Positions 43,512 to 51,791 of a stretch of 64,000 bases of DNA are shown here, piece by piece. Where the stretch lies: the NCBI GenBank assembly GCA_964397255.1, contig CAYNHQ010000001.1:434001-498000 (forward strand), in the 5' to 3' direction. Each line of letters starts with the position of its first letter. Positions within the stretch are counted from its first letter, which is position 1. A program made the translations under genes and the position numbers. The notes under the pieces were generated by a model that was given only the letters and a program-made list of their open reading frames with translations, was not told where the DNA came from and made no database searches. The stretch is from CAYNHQ01 sp964397255. GTDB taxonomy: Bacteria; Bdellovibrionota_G; JALEGL01; DATDPG01.

Positions 43512-44919
43512 AGTTCACCCGAAATGCCACGATCGTTTTGCGCAATATAAGGGTTCCGAGCATTCTCCAGCCAATATCAATCTGCCCTACTCCCGTCATC
43601 CCGGGGAGCAATTTTTGCGTTTGATTTTCTGAATCAGAATAGACACGAAAAATATGTTCTCCCGTTTCCGAATTGACTTCGCCCAGGGGTGCAATACGCG
43701 AGATCCGGCTTAAAAAAGTCTGATTCGGAAGAGCCTGAACCTTAAAATCTAGTCTTTCCCCCACCTCTACATGAGAAATATCAGATTCTCGGACCTGCAA
43801 TCGTAGGGTGACATGCCCAGGACTCGCGATATCCATGACCAAATCTCCCGGATTAAACTGCTTCCCAATCATCTCGGGTAAGTCTGGAGTTGCTACAACT
43901 CCGTCAATGGGAGAACGTATGAGAGATCGTTCTCCCAGCTCTTCCAGTAGCTTGAGATCAACTTCAAGTCCTGCCCGCTCCGCTTTTTTTGCTTGAATAA
44001 TTTCAGGGCGAGTTCCCTTCTCAAACACTTTTAGCTCAGCCTCCACCTGTTCAAGTGTTTTCAATTTGACTTCATGATCCGATATAGCGATTTGTAATTC
44101 CTGATTCGGGATCAATCCCTTTGCATACAGTTCTTTCGCACTTTTCGCATTTTCTTCTGCTTGAGATTCAATTTTTCGTGCAAGTTCCAAACGCTTTCTC
44201 ATCTGATCAAGCTCTTCTTTGGTCGATCCCACTTCAAGTCGCTTTAATTCTGCTTCAATCTTTGCAATTTCTGATCGTTTTCGTGCGATCTCTAGCCCAA
44301 GCCCCTTGAGTCGAAGAAGAGGTTGATTTTTTTTCACATGATCTCCTTCTCTGACGAAGAGCTCCTCCAAAATTCCGGAAGAAGCCGCACGTATGACCGC
44401 TTTTTCGTAAGGTTCAACCGCCAACGGAGCACCCACGCGAAATTTCCAGGGGAACATGAAAAAAACAATAAATGCTGCAACTTTTATCCAGGTCGATCTC
44501 TTGATCGAAAAGAGAAATGCATAAGGATGTTGGGACTCCAGTTCCAGTTTCCGAATCTCCTCAGCGGAAGCTAAGGAGGCTGAAGCAGAAAATTCGAGCG
44601 TTCGTTCGCCTCCCTTCGAAATATTGCCCAATCGTAGTTCAATCAGAGGAGTTTCCAGGAATCCTAAGGAGTCGCACTTTTGCAAGAACTCCAATATTTG
44701 TCCCGGCCGAAGGCGGACATCATGTTGGTCCTGCAGTCGCTGTTCTACCTCTTCTAAGGACCCTTCTCCCGACTCAAATTGCTCTGCTAAGAGGGTTCCA
44801 ATGGAGTCGAGGCGGAGTGTTGCACCCGTATTTGCGTCGGCAAGCTCATAGTTGGACTCATCGACCTGCGAAATCTGAAGATCCTGGCGCAAACGGGGAT
44901 TTTTGACCTCGGTTTTCAT
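43501..44919 (-). CDS. PqqD-like / HlyD-family adaptor protein
   Basis: This 472-residue protein begins with a PqqD-like winged helix (NPRLRQDLQISQVDESNYEL ... LQKCDSLGFLETP, residues ~8-95). A single membrane helix (STWIKVAAFIVFFMFPW) follows, and then a periplasmic HlyD adaptor with two lipoyl half-motifs (GILEELFVREGDHVKKNQPL and IRSPIDGVVATPDL) around a long coiled coil. It is the first gene of the export operon, divergent from the precursor peptide gene. The PqqD-like head suggests it recognises the peptide or its leader. Confidence 0.85.
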   Translation of the reverse strand: MKTEVKNPRLRQDLQISQVDESNYELADANTGATLRLDSIGTLLAEQFESGEGSLEEVEQRLQDQHDVRLRPGQILEFLQKCDSLGFLETPLIELRLGNISKGGERTLEFSASASLASAEEIRKLELESQHPYAFLFSIKRSTWIKVAAFIVFFMFPWKFRVGAPLAVEPYEKAVIRAASSGILEELFVREGDHVKKNQPLLRLKGLGLEIARKRSEIAKIEAELKRLEVGSTKEELDQMRKRLELARKIESQAEENAKSAKELYAKGLIPNQELQIAISDHEVKLKTLEQVEAELKVFEKGTRPEIIQAKKAERAGLEVDLKLLEELGERSLIRSPIDGVVATPDLPEMIGKQFNPGDLVMDIASPGHVTLRLQVRESDISHVEVGERLDFKVQALPNQTFLSRISRIAPLGEVNSETGEHIFRVYSDSENQTQKLLPGMTGVGQIDIGWRMLGTLILRKTIVAFRVNFVI

Positions 44920-44985
44920 AATATGGAACTAAATTTCATTTTCGTATGTTATCATAACCTATCGAATTGTCAGAGGATTTTGTGC

Positions 44986-45015
44986 TTGACTTTGGGGTCA
45001 CCTATCCCATAGAAT
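44986..45015 (+). promoter_or_regulatory. Sigma70-like promoter of the precursor peptide gene
   Basis: TTGACT (44986-44991) and TAGAAT (45010-45015) are separated by 18 bases. Transcription would start near 45022, about 40 bases ahead of the riboswitch. Confidence 0.65.
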
Positions 45016-45061
45016 AGCTGGAGTAACTAAAGTATTTGTGAGAATACAAAAGTTGCTTACC

Positions 45062-45170
45062 TCCGAAAGGGGGTGCGTTCACCGAACGGGCTATCCTCGT
45101 ACGAAAGTCGAGGGACGCAAAGTTGGTGGCCTAAACGAGCGACAGGGTTGTTGCATGCATGGCTGATCAA
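45062..45170 (+). ncRNA. GEMM-I class riboswitch (cyclic di-GMP-I or cAMP-GMP type)
   Basis: The conserved core is clear: a CCTCG/CGAGG stem capped by a GAAA tetraloop (45095-45113), then GGGACGCAAAG (45112-45122) and GGCCTAAA (45128-45135), in the order and spacing of GEMM-I RNAs. The ACGGGCTATCC segment before the first stem corresponds to the GGGCAAACC segment of known members. The aptamer ends about 25 bases before the precursor ATG. No terminator lies between, so control is probably at translation. Whether it senses c-di-GMP or cAMP-GMP depends on one ligand-contact base I cannot assign safely. Confidence 0.82.
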
Positions 45171-45194
45171 TTGTCGAAGTGAAGGAGTACTACA

Positions 45195-45320
45195 ATGGAA
45201 AAGAAAGCATCAAAGAAAGTAAAGTTGGATCTTGAAATTCTTGAACTCGAAGCGAAGATTGCTCCGTCGAGCGATGGACAAGCCGGCGGCGGTTTCAAAC
45301 CTACTGGCGCTGAGTGCTAA
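45195..45320 (+). CDS. Putative RiPP precursor peptide
   Basis: This 41-residue peptide has a Lys-rich start, a leader-like amphipathic segment KVKLDLEILELEAKI (alternating Leu/Ile, as in KLxLxxLxVE leaders), and a Gly-rich, core-like C-terminus APSSDGQAGGGFKPTGAEC with two Ser, one Thr, one Asp and a terminal Cys. GAAGGAG lies 8 bases before the ATG. The gene has its own promoter, riboswitch leader and terminator, a large regulatory investment for a 41-codon gene. It sits between the exporter genes and the modifying enzymes. I infer that it is the substrate of the surrounding enzymes. No database match is claimed. Confidence 0.75.
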   Translation: MEKKASKKVKLDLEILELEAKIAPSSDGQAGGGFKPTGAEC

Positions 45321-45346
45321 TCAGTTAGAGCTTCTGGGTGTAGTTT

Positions 45347-45380
45347 GAGAGAGGCCCCTTCGGGGGCCTCTCTCTTTTTT
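45347..45380 (+). terminator. Rho-independent terminator of the precursor peptide gene
   Basis: A perfect 12-bp stem (GAGAGAGGCCCC with GGGGCCTCTCTC) closed by a TTCG loop is followed by six T. It lies 26 bases after the stop codon and makes the peptide gene monocistronic. It is not an evident terminator for the convergent minus-strand genes. Confidence 0.95.
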
Positions 45381-45395
45381 GGGCTAAAAATAAAG

Positions 45396-46175
45396 TTATT
45401 TGCGGGCTTGTTTTAGGAACTTCTTAAAGCTGCGCTCCATGAGAGTTTGCCAACCTTCGTGACGTAATGTCTCGCCATGAACAATAATGTGTATCCGCTT
45501 TTCATTTGAAAGATTTACGACTGCGTGGTTATTGGAAACATCCAAAATGTAAGCCTGCCCAGGTTTAAACGGGACATAACCGTGACCCTCCATTTTAAAA
45601 AAAATCCCTGCCGGGTTATTTAGAGCAAAGTTAGTTTCGTAGAGCATATTTGCGTCTCGATCAACGTGAGGCAGAATGTACCCCCCCGGCTCTAACATCA
45701 TGAACCGAACTCGATGGAGTCGAGTGGCAGGCCATTTTTCACGAAAAAATTGGGTGGTAACCGGGCAAAGGTCCGCGATTTCTGTCCATTGGTATGGAGC
45801 GGTACGAGGATCGGGATAACCATAAAATTGGGAATCCATCGTTTTCTCGGGGCTGAGGCCATGAATAACTAGAGATTTCCATCCACGATTGTCGCTTAAC
45901 GGATGATCTCCATACACGCGATGATCGTAAAAACGGTCCGTTAATCGCGCAGCTTCTTCGTTCATTTTTTTGTACGGAAAAGGAATATCAAGGTCTAACC
46001 AAGGAAGACCACTCTTGCCCACGATCCAGGAGAAATTCTTTTCATTTAGATCAGGATCGGCGCCATGACGTTCCAAGAATCTTTTGAATACATCTTTTTG
46101 ACTATTTTCAGCCGTCTCAAGATCTGAAAAAAAATCATGTAGGATTTTTGGATCACCTTTACCAATAGCAAACAT
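45396..46175 (-). CDS. Aspartyl/asparaginyl beta-hydroxylase-like Fe(II)/2OG oxygenase
   Basis: In this 259-residue protein the C-terminal half is a double-stranded beta-helix of the AspH family. The iron ligands are in LPHVDRDANM (His-x-Asp) and the distal His in NNHAVVNLSNEKRIH, with the family Arg just after. The N-terminal ~100 residues are specific to this protein. Known relatives hydroxylate Asp or Asn in peptides, and the lanthipeptide cinnamycin uses an unrelated hydroxylase for the same chemistry. The candidate precursor has a single Asp. It is the last gene of the JmjC-AspH minus-strand pair. Confidence 0.82.
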   Translation of the reverse strand: MFAIGKGDPKILHDFFSDLETAENSQKDVFKRFLERHGADPDLNEKNFSWIVGKSGLPWLDLDIPFPYKKMNEEAARLTDRFYDHRVYGDHPLSDNRGWKSLVIHGLSPEKTMDSQFYGYPDPRTAPYQWTEIADLCPVTTQFFREKWPATRLHRVRFMMLEPGGYILPHVDRDANMLYETNFALNNPAGIFFKMEGHGYVPFKPGQAYILDVSNNHAVVNLSNEKRIHIIVHGETLRHEGWQTLMERSFKKFLKQARK

Positions 46176-46183
46176 CGTAATTC

Positions 46184-47248
46184 CTAGTTCCCTTTTCTTT
46201 CTCGTCGTTGCCTTTCTAGTTTTGCTAAAAATATTTCACGATCTGGCGGTGGCGGAGGTAGGGCACCCGTCGGGCAATGATTTCTTCGTTTCGCAAAATC
46301 AGCCCACCAAGCATCTAGCAATTGAGGCAGCTTCTTTTCCAATTCGGGGCGTCCAGACTTCACAATTCCCAGAAAGGCTTGTTTGAGTTCTTTTGGCATG
46401 GCCGTGCGGCCCTGCTCGGTTTTTAAAGAATCGGCGTACCTACTGGGTTCAAAGAAATTTGCCTTGAATTTAAACCAGTGCGATTTCTCCTCGGGAAGTA
46501 AGTAGCCCTCTTTTTCTCCTACCATTCGATTCAAATCACCTGCTACTGAGATGATTGGGTAAACCGTGGAGGGTCGAACGGATATCGACACGGATATTTC
46601 ACCCTCAGGAATGGAAACTTCATGCATAACCCCCGCGGAAAAATACAGAACATGGCCCGGAGTTAGGTCAAACTCCTGCTCCCTACCTTGAAAAAGATGT
46701 GGTTTGTCGAAGTGATCTAAATCAAAAATTGGTTGTTGATACCATTCCGGAGACGGACCCCAACAACGAACCTTCTTTCGGCCATGCAATTGAAAAAGAA
46801 GCCCATCCTCCAGGTCGCAATGCGCATCATATACATGTGCCGAACCCGTAATGAACATCACAGCGGACATGTCCCAGCCAAAAGGATAGTGCTCGCGCAG
46901 TACGGGGTCCAAATAGTTACGGAGAAAGGTGCCGTATTCCGGCGCCTTTTTATCAAGCCAATTGACTTGCAGCTGAACGGCACTTCTATTTCGAACTCCT
47001 TTAATCAGGGCTTTTCGGACCTTCTCCGATGCATTTCCTCTGGATGCATAGATCATCCCCTCCTCATCTTCAGATTCATTTTGAAAGGTGCTTCGCATCG
47101 CAGTACCTATCAAGTTTTCATCTCGCTCAGCGATTTCGAGCGCCCAGTTCCAAATATCCGCAGCAAGAGGAAATTCTTTTGGTGTGTGGACCTTCTTCGC
47201 CTGTCGGGTTCCCCACAGCCGATTGAGCGCATCCAATTCGGTCGTCAT
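46184..47248 (-). CDS. JmjC/cupin-like Fe(II)/2OG oxygenase
   Basis: This 354-residue protein has a cupin core with the first iron ligands in DAHCDLEDGLLFQLHGRKKVR (His-x-Asp and the following Lys/Arg) and the last ligand in LYFSAGVMHEV. This fits JmjC-like hydroxylases of the RoxA/MINA class, which modify proteins or peptides. The C-terminus is helical and ends with a proline run and a basic tail. It is divergent from the prolyl-hydroxylase-like gene and 8 bases upstream of the AspH-like gene. Confidence 0.8.
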   Translation of the reverse strand: MTTELDALNRLWGTRQAKKVHTPKEFPLAADIWNWALEIAERDENLIGTAMRSTFQNESEDEEGMIYASRGNASEKVRKALIKGVRNRSAVQLQVNWLDKKAPEYGTFLRNYLDPVLREHYPFGWDMSAVMFITGSAHVYDAHCDLEDGLLFQLHGRKKVRCWGPSPEWYQQPIFDLDHFDKPHLFQGREQEFDLTPGHVLYFSAGVMHEVSIPEGEISVSISVRPSTVYPIISVAGDLNRMVGEKEGYLLPEEKSHWFKFKANFFEPSRYADSLKTEQGRTAMPKELKQAFLGIVKSGRPELEKKLPQLLDAWWADFAKRRNHCPTGALPPPPPDREIFLAKLERQRRERKGN

Positions 47249-47323
47249 TTCAGTCTAGAGAAATTATCCTTGCTCAAAAATTCTGTCTATAATGAAATTT
47301 GGCATGACCTGGAAGTCAAAATT

Positions 47324-48013
47324 ATGAAGGTGAGTATGGAAACGACACAGGTCTTAGTAATTGATGATTTTTTATCGAAGTCCAAATTTAAGAATGTGAG
47401 TGAATACTCTTCACGGCAACCTGTTCGATCTGTTCACTCGGAAAATTATGAAAAAGTATGGACCGTTGATGATGGCAATCCTTTGGGGGGCCCCGTGATG
47501 CTTGTAAAGATTCATCGTCAAAATGGAGTCGTACATATTCAAAAAAAAAGATCCGGAGAAAGAGGCTACGTTTATCCTACCGGAACGGCGCTCGATTCGG
47601 TTTTTCGAAAATTACTTATCGTCGCGGTTCAATCAGAAAAACTTTTGGGCAAGCCCGCGGCGGACTGGCCGGAAATATCGGCAAGGCTTTTTAAATATCC
47701 ATATGGGGCAGGTCTGGATTGGCATAATGACTCTCAAGAATATACAGGTGCCTTCACCTATTATACGCATGCAACGTGGAAAAGTACTTGGGGGGGTGAG
47801 CTCCTCTTATCACAAGATGAACGTCCTTCTCATCGGCGATCTTTATTCGCGGAAAAGTTTCAGGACGGCATTTATGTTTTGCCGCGTCCGAATCGTCTCG
47901 TTCTTATAAAGGGAGGAGTTTGGCACAAAATTGCCAAAGTCGGAATTGAGGCGGGGCGCAATATGCGCGAAGCTCTTTCGGGGTTCTTTAAGCGAACTTC
48001 GCTCCATGTCTAA
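47324..48013 (+). CDS. Prolyl 4-hydroxylase-like Fe(II)/2OG oxygenase
   Basis: This 229-residue single-domain enzyme has the iron ligands in DWHNDSQEYTGAFTYY (His-x-Asp) and GGVWHKIAKV (distal His), with GGELLL and PRPNRLVLIKG forming the usual strands. The protein substrate is unknown. ATG 47324 has GGAAG 8 bases upstream; ATG 47336 is also possible. A TATAAT (47288-47293) in the short divergent gap may be its -10 element. It is the only plus-strand modifying enzyme of the cluster. Confidence 0.82.
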   Translation: MKVSMETTQVLVIDDFLSKSKFKNVSEYSSRQPVRSVHSENYEKVWTVDDGNPLGGPVMLVKIHRQNGVVHIQKKRSGERGYVYPTGTALDSVFRKLLIVAVQSEKLLGKPAADWPEISARLFKYPYGAGLDWHNDSQEYTGAFTYYTHATWKSTWGGELLLSQDERPSHRRSLFAEKFQDGIYVLPRPNRLVLIKGGVWHKIAKVGIEAGRNMREALSGFFKRTSLHV

Positions 48014-48071
48014 ACACCCAATGATTCGAGCAAATCATTTCTGATTAATTTTTTCTTTGATAAGCGTACTT

Positions 48072-49169
48072 TCATCTTTGAGCTTCAACAAAAAGAGAAT
48101 AATGCGCCTCATGAATTTTGAAATTAGCAACATGGCTCGCAGTATCGTCGATCCGAAGAATTTTGTACTTGCTCGCCATGTAGTCCGATCTTGTAATGTT
48201 TTTAAATCCAGCTTCTCTCAAGAGTTGCTCAAGAGTTTCGTAGTCATACCCGTATTTGTGTTCTAAAAAATTTCCGGGCTTTACATTGGCTCCTGCATAG
48301 CCAAGAAAATGTTCGAGCCTGGTATTACATTGTGCTGCCCAATCAAACAGTTTCTTCCGATTTTCGAAGAAGGCATGGTTCCGTGAAACATAAGCTTCAA
48401 TGCATTTTTCAATATCCGGAACGACGATTCGAACAACGCCCTTAGAAGAAAGCGTTCTTCGAAATTCCTTTAATACGAATAAGGCCTGGTCTTTATAATA
48501 AAAGTGCTCGAGCACATGAGAGAAATAGATAAAATCCACCGAGGCGTTCGGTAAGGGAAGACCCCACAGCAAATTTAAGGCCAAATCGCCTGGGGGCGAA
48601 TCAATGTTAATCCACGATTTTATTTTTTTGCCGCCCGCGCCCACATTGACCTTCAAACCTCGACTCGCAGTGGTTACATGGAGCCGGTCAAGCTGCTCCT
48701 TAATGTAAAGGGGTCTCCTGTGGCGCAATTCGGTAGCTACCTCAGACAAAATTGCATGAACGGATTGCAGGGAGTCAGTGGGCAACTCTTTATGCGTTCC
48801 AAAAAATGTCAGATCAACGCCGATCTCATTCATCAGAGTCATAATGTCTTGGGACAGCAAGAGAGTTGTTTCAAGCTGCGCGGCTTTTTCCCGCTCAGCG
48901 GTCTTTTTCGTTTTTCGATTCTTCGGCGCGGAAACGAGCACATCGATCTGGCGCAACACATTTATAGATTGCAGTGTCTCTCTCTCTTTGATTCCCGGTA
49001 GTTCATGTGCAACTTGTCTTGGCGTCTTGGGAGAAGAAAACTTGCTTAAAACCGCAAGAATCTCGTGGCTTCGGGTATGAATAAATTTTTTCGAATTTGC
49101 GGAGGAAATTCGTATTTTTCCGCCCGACCACCGAACGGAGGTATGGGGTGATATTGCAAGCGCAGACAT
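48072..49169 (-). CDS. PqqD-like domain fused to a SAM-dependent methyltransferase
   Basis: In this 365-residue protein, residues ~8-85 form a PqqD-like winged helix (HTRSHEILAVLSKFSSPKTP ... INVLRQIDVLVSA). A Lys-rich linker follows, and residues ~190-340 are a class I methyltransferase: LKVNVGAGGKKIKSWINID is motif I, IYFSHVLEHFYYKD the post-motif segment and VRIVVPDIEKC motif III. The fused recognition domain suggests it acts on the peptide or a shared carrier. It is coupled to the JmjC gene upstream (TAATG). Confidence 0.83.
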   Translation of the reverse strand: MSALAISPHTSVRWSGGKIRISSANSKKFIHTRSHEILAVLSKFSSPKTPRQVAHELPGIKERETLQSINVLRQIDVLVSAPKNRKTKKTAEREKAAQLETTLLLSQDIMTLMNEIGVDLTFFGTHKELPTDSLQSVHAILSEVATELRHRRPLYIKEQLDRLHVTTASRGLKVNVGAGGKKIKSWINIDSPPGDLALNLLWGLPLPNASVDFIYFSHVLEHFYYKDQALFVLKEFRRTLSSKGVVRIVVPDIEKCIEAYVSRNHAFFENRKKLFDWAAQCNTRLEHFLGYAGANVKPGNFLEHKYGYDYETLEQLLREAGFKNITRSDYMASKYKILRIDDTASHVANFKIHEAHYSLFVEAQR

Positions 49170-50443
49170 TATTTTATTTTGCGCTCTAACACACCTAAGT
49201 GAAGTAGTTGGGTCAAAACGGGCTGCATCTCGCTCCAGTCATAATCTGCCCATCGTAACACATCCGAGGCTTTAAATTCCTTTTTTTGAAGTACATTTTT
49301 GACGAACGGAAGAGCTTCGATGGGGAGTTTCACTTCCGCCGTCTTGTAGTAGAGAAAAATTTCACCAAGACCATTTTTATTCTCACTTGTGAAATAATGG
49401 ATTGGAGATTTACCTGCGATCTTCAGCGCATCATTCTGATTCACCGTTGGATTTTCTCTCCTTTCCGTATCCTGAATTTCAGAGGCGTATTGGGATTCGA
49501 TGGGGCTTGTGATGGTTCCCACCGATCGATACCAAGCACGGTGAAACTCCGATAGATCCATAGATTCCAGCTGCTTTTTCAGATCTTGAATGAGGGATTC
49601 AAAAATGTTGGAAATCTCGCTAGGAACTTCATTGATTTTCATATTGGGATTCCACACAGGCGGAAATGTGCTTCGCCAAGCAGGGTTCCTCTGCAATTTT
49701 GTCCGAAGCGTTTCGAAGATTAAGTCGAAAGGCTTTTGAAACTGCATCGAAAACGTCAGCGCAAGGGAAAATTCTTTGGCGCTAGTAACATGCCAATGAC
49801 CCGCAGGAAGATAGAGCACATCTCCTTCTTCAAGAAGAACGTCTTCAAATTCCTTTTCGTTTGGTCTCTCGATAGGCCCAATTCCCTTTAAATAGGGTGT
49901 CCCTGAGACAGGGAGAATATAATTTTGGTTGGGAAATGGAACGGCAGGCGTGGATGAAAATCGCCAACGCTTGCTTCCCTCGATCTGCAAAATGATGACA
50001 CCGTGCCCGTCAAAATGCGTGGAGAATCCTTTTTCATCCTTCGAGACATAACAATTAAAAATAATGTGAGCAGGCAAATTCAGGCTCGCTTTCACCCCGG
50101 CCAAAAAAGCGGTCAATTTTGAATCAACCGCGTTAATGCTGACAGCGCATATAGTCATGCCGGCAACTAGGAAATCATTGATGTGTTGCTGGCCGGCCTC
50201 GATTTCTTGCTGTGATCCTTCGAGATCGATGAACGCAGCCTTTACATTCATATCCCTTACCCGATTCCGCGACCATTGGCCGATAGCCTGATCGAATGCC
50301 TGCCGACTAAATAGGTCTCTGAATTTTTCGCGAGTCCCTTTGATGTAAAGGGGTTTTTTGTCCCAATATTGATGCAAAAAATCTTGCGGTTTTATCGGGG
50401 CCAACAATTTTTCAAATGCACCTAGATCAGCCTCAATCATCAT
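49169..50443 (-). CDS. RoxA/MINA-like JmjC oxygenase with C-terminal winged helix
   Basis: This is a 424-residue Fe(II)/2OG oxygenase of the cupin_4 (JmjC) class. FLHQYWDKKPLYIKG is the family start, iron ligands lie in STHFDGHGVIILQIEGSKRW (His-x-Asp) and AGHWHVTSAKE (distal His), and a helical dimerisation part follows. The last ~60 residues (EALPFVKNVLQKKEFKASDV ... LLHLGVLERK) are a winged helix like the PqqD-like domains of its neighbours. RoxA-class enzymes hydroxylate ribosomal proteins, but the context here argues for a peptide substrate. ATG 50443 or 50440 is preferred over TTG 50476. Confidence 0.82.
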   Translation of the reverse strand: MMIEADLGAFEKLLAPIKPQDFLHQYWDKKPLYIKGTREKFRDLFSRQAFDQAIGQWSRNRVRDMNVKAAFIDLEGSQQEIEAGQQHINDFLVAGMTICAVSINAVDSKLTAFLAGVKASLNLPAHIIFNCYVSKDEKGFSTHFDGHGVIILQIEGSKRWRFSSTPAVPFPNQNYILPVSGTPYLKGIGPIERPNEKEFEDVLLEEGDVLYLPAGHWHVTSAKEFSLALTFSMQFQKPFDLIFETLRTKLQRNPAWRSTFPPVWNPNMKINEVPSEISNIFESLIQDLKKQLESMDLSEFHRAWYRSVGTITSPIESQYASEIQDTERRENPTVNQNDALKIAGKSPIHYFTSENKNGLGEIFLYYKTAEVKLPIEALPFVKNVLQKKEFKASDVLRWADYDWSEMQPVLTQLLHLGVLERKIK

Positions 50444-50469
50444 GTCATTGATATCACCCGCGATGCGAG

Positions 50470-50502
50470 TTTTCAAAATTAGGTCGTAGTTTTGAAATTA
50501 GG
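50470..50502. repeat. Short tandem element upstream of the RoxA-like gene
   Basis: TTTTCAAAATTAGG (50470-50483) is followed 20 bases later by TTTTGAAATTAGG (50490-50502). The spacing is two helical turns and lies just ahead of the gene starting at 50443, so a regulator site is possible. Confidence 0.35.
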
Positions 50503-50529
50503 CTATGAAGCAAACGGAAAAACCTGAGG

Positions 50530-51630
50530 CTAATCTCGCTTGCAAGAAACCCAGATTTTGTTACCCCATTTCAAATCGATTTCAGTTTTATTGAATTGAA
50601 GAGAGAGGTTTTTGAACTTTGCTTTAAGGAGATGACCATGAATAGGGACCGACCGGGCAATTTGGAGCGCCCCTCCTTCGACGAGTGTTTTTATATGCTG
50701 GTGAGGAGGGCCCTTCTCGTGGATCGGCAGCGGTTCAATGATTTTGAATCGCTCAATCAGATGTGTTGCGGTTGAGATTTCCGGTTTCTCAGGTTCCTTA
50801 AAATAATAAATCGTTGGGTTATTGATGAATCGAAAGTAGTAGGGGACCTCCTGTCTTGCGAGTTGCTCCTTCTCGCAGTCCAGGAGCTCGGTGTCCAGCG
50901 GGATTTTGGTTATTCCCTCTTCGAGTAGTTGGACATAGAGCCTCGTGTCGCGTAGGAGCACTCGAATAGGAATCTTTAGAGACGGAGTTTCTGTGAGCAA
51001 AAAATTAAAGATGGATTTTGAATGTTCAAAGAGGAAGGTCAAGGTTTCCAAATACCCATGGACGACAGCAGCCAAGACCTCGGGAAGATAATGATTGGAA
51101 ATGGCGAGAAATAATTGACTTAATCCGGCTTGGTTCTTGGAAAGAGTTTTGTTGGGAAAAAGTTCGGTTTGGGAAAGCAATTCAAGTTGGTTGAAAATGG
51201 TTTCAATGTCCACCGGTGTACAAACGAAATTCCCATCCTCCACTCTTCCAATAAAAAGATTACTCCGATTCAGGTCGCTTATTCCTAAAAATACTGCAAG
51301 AGCCGAGAATCTGCCGATGTTTGCAAAATCTTGAATTGAAAGATCGCGGACGTAATCCACTTTCAGTGGGCGGACGTAGCCAACATAAAGTTGATTCTCG
51401 AACTCGAAATGAAGAAGAGGCAATGTTTGAAAAGGCATTTCCCGTCCAGCTTGTAAAAAGAGGTTCTCCACGTGTTGTCGAAAATTGTTTTTGCTTAAAA
51501 GAAGACTTTCCCAAAAGAGAGTTCTTGGTTTATGGATTAAGCCATTTTTATGTAACGAAACCTGCTGCCCAAAGTTGTGAAGATCACCTAGAGAAAAAGC
51601 GCTATCCTGCTTGAAAGCCTCTTTCAGCAT
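50530..51630 (-). CDS. Minimal LanM-type dehydratase (DUF4135-like), no cyclase
   Basis: The 366-residue protein aligns by eye with the catalytic core of class II lanthipeptide dehydratases. SLGDLHNFGQQVSLHKNGLI and the following KPRTL give the kinase Lys. DLNRSNLF corresponds to the D-x-H-x-E-N site with His changed to Asn. PVDIETIF gives the D-x-E metal site, and RVLLRDTRLYVQLL with QEVPYYF gives the R-x-T-x-x-Y and DIPYF-like segments. The N-terminal part of DUF4135 and the whole LanC-like cyclase are absent. ATG 51630 has GGAGAG upstream; the frame is open to 51,792. It could phosphorylate and eliminate Ser/Thr of the precursor. Confidence 0.72.
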   Translation of the reverse strand: MLKEAFKQDSAFSLGDLHNFGQQVSLHKNGLIHKPRTLFWESLLLSKNNFRQHVENLFLQAGREMPFQTLPLLHFEFENQLYVGYVRPLKVDYVRDLSIQDFANIGRFSALAVFLGISDLNRSNLFIGRVEDGNFVCTPVDIETIFNQLELLSQTELFPNKTLSKNQAGLSQLFLAISNHYLPEVLAAVVHGYLETLTFLFEHSKSIFNFLLTETPSLKIPIRVLLRDTRLYVQLLEEGITKIPLDTELLDCEKEQLARQEVPYYFRFINNPTIYYFKEPEKPEISTATHLIERFKIIEPLPIHEKGPPHQHIKTLVEGGALQIARSVPIHGHLLKAKFKNLSLQFNKTEIDLKWGNKIWVSCKRD

Positions 51631-51791
51631 ATAAGGATTCTCTCCATCACAAGGGTCGCGCCCGGTTTTTTGATGACAAGATAAATTTCTAGCCTTGCGA
51701 AGATATAGTGTACTTACCGTTCGTGCAACATCGATTCTATTTAAGTATTCTTCCTCGATCGAAAGCAGGATAAAATAACGTCGGATTCCCA

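Noticed and set aside
27138..45053. Shared 13-mer ATACAAAAGTTGC upstream of gltX and of the riboswitch
   Set aside because: Matches of this length are expected by chance in 64 kb, and the two contexts differ.
16692..47293. TATAAT boxes at 16692 and 47288 as two copies of one regulated promoter type
   Set aside because: Each has a poor and different -35 region, and the distances to the start codons differ (7 and 30 bases). They are ordinary -10 matches.
46733..47323. Upstream extension of the prolyl-hydroxylase-like gene to 46,733
   Set aside because: The extension is antisense to the JmjC gene, and the domain starts at 47,324, where a ribosome site is present.
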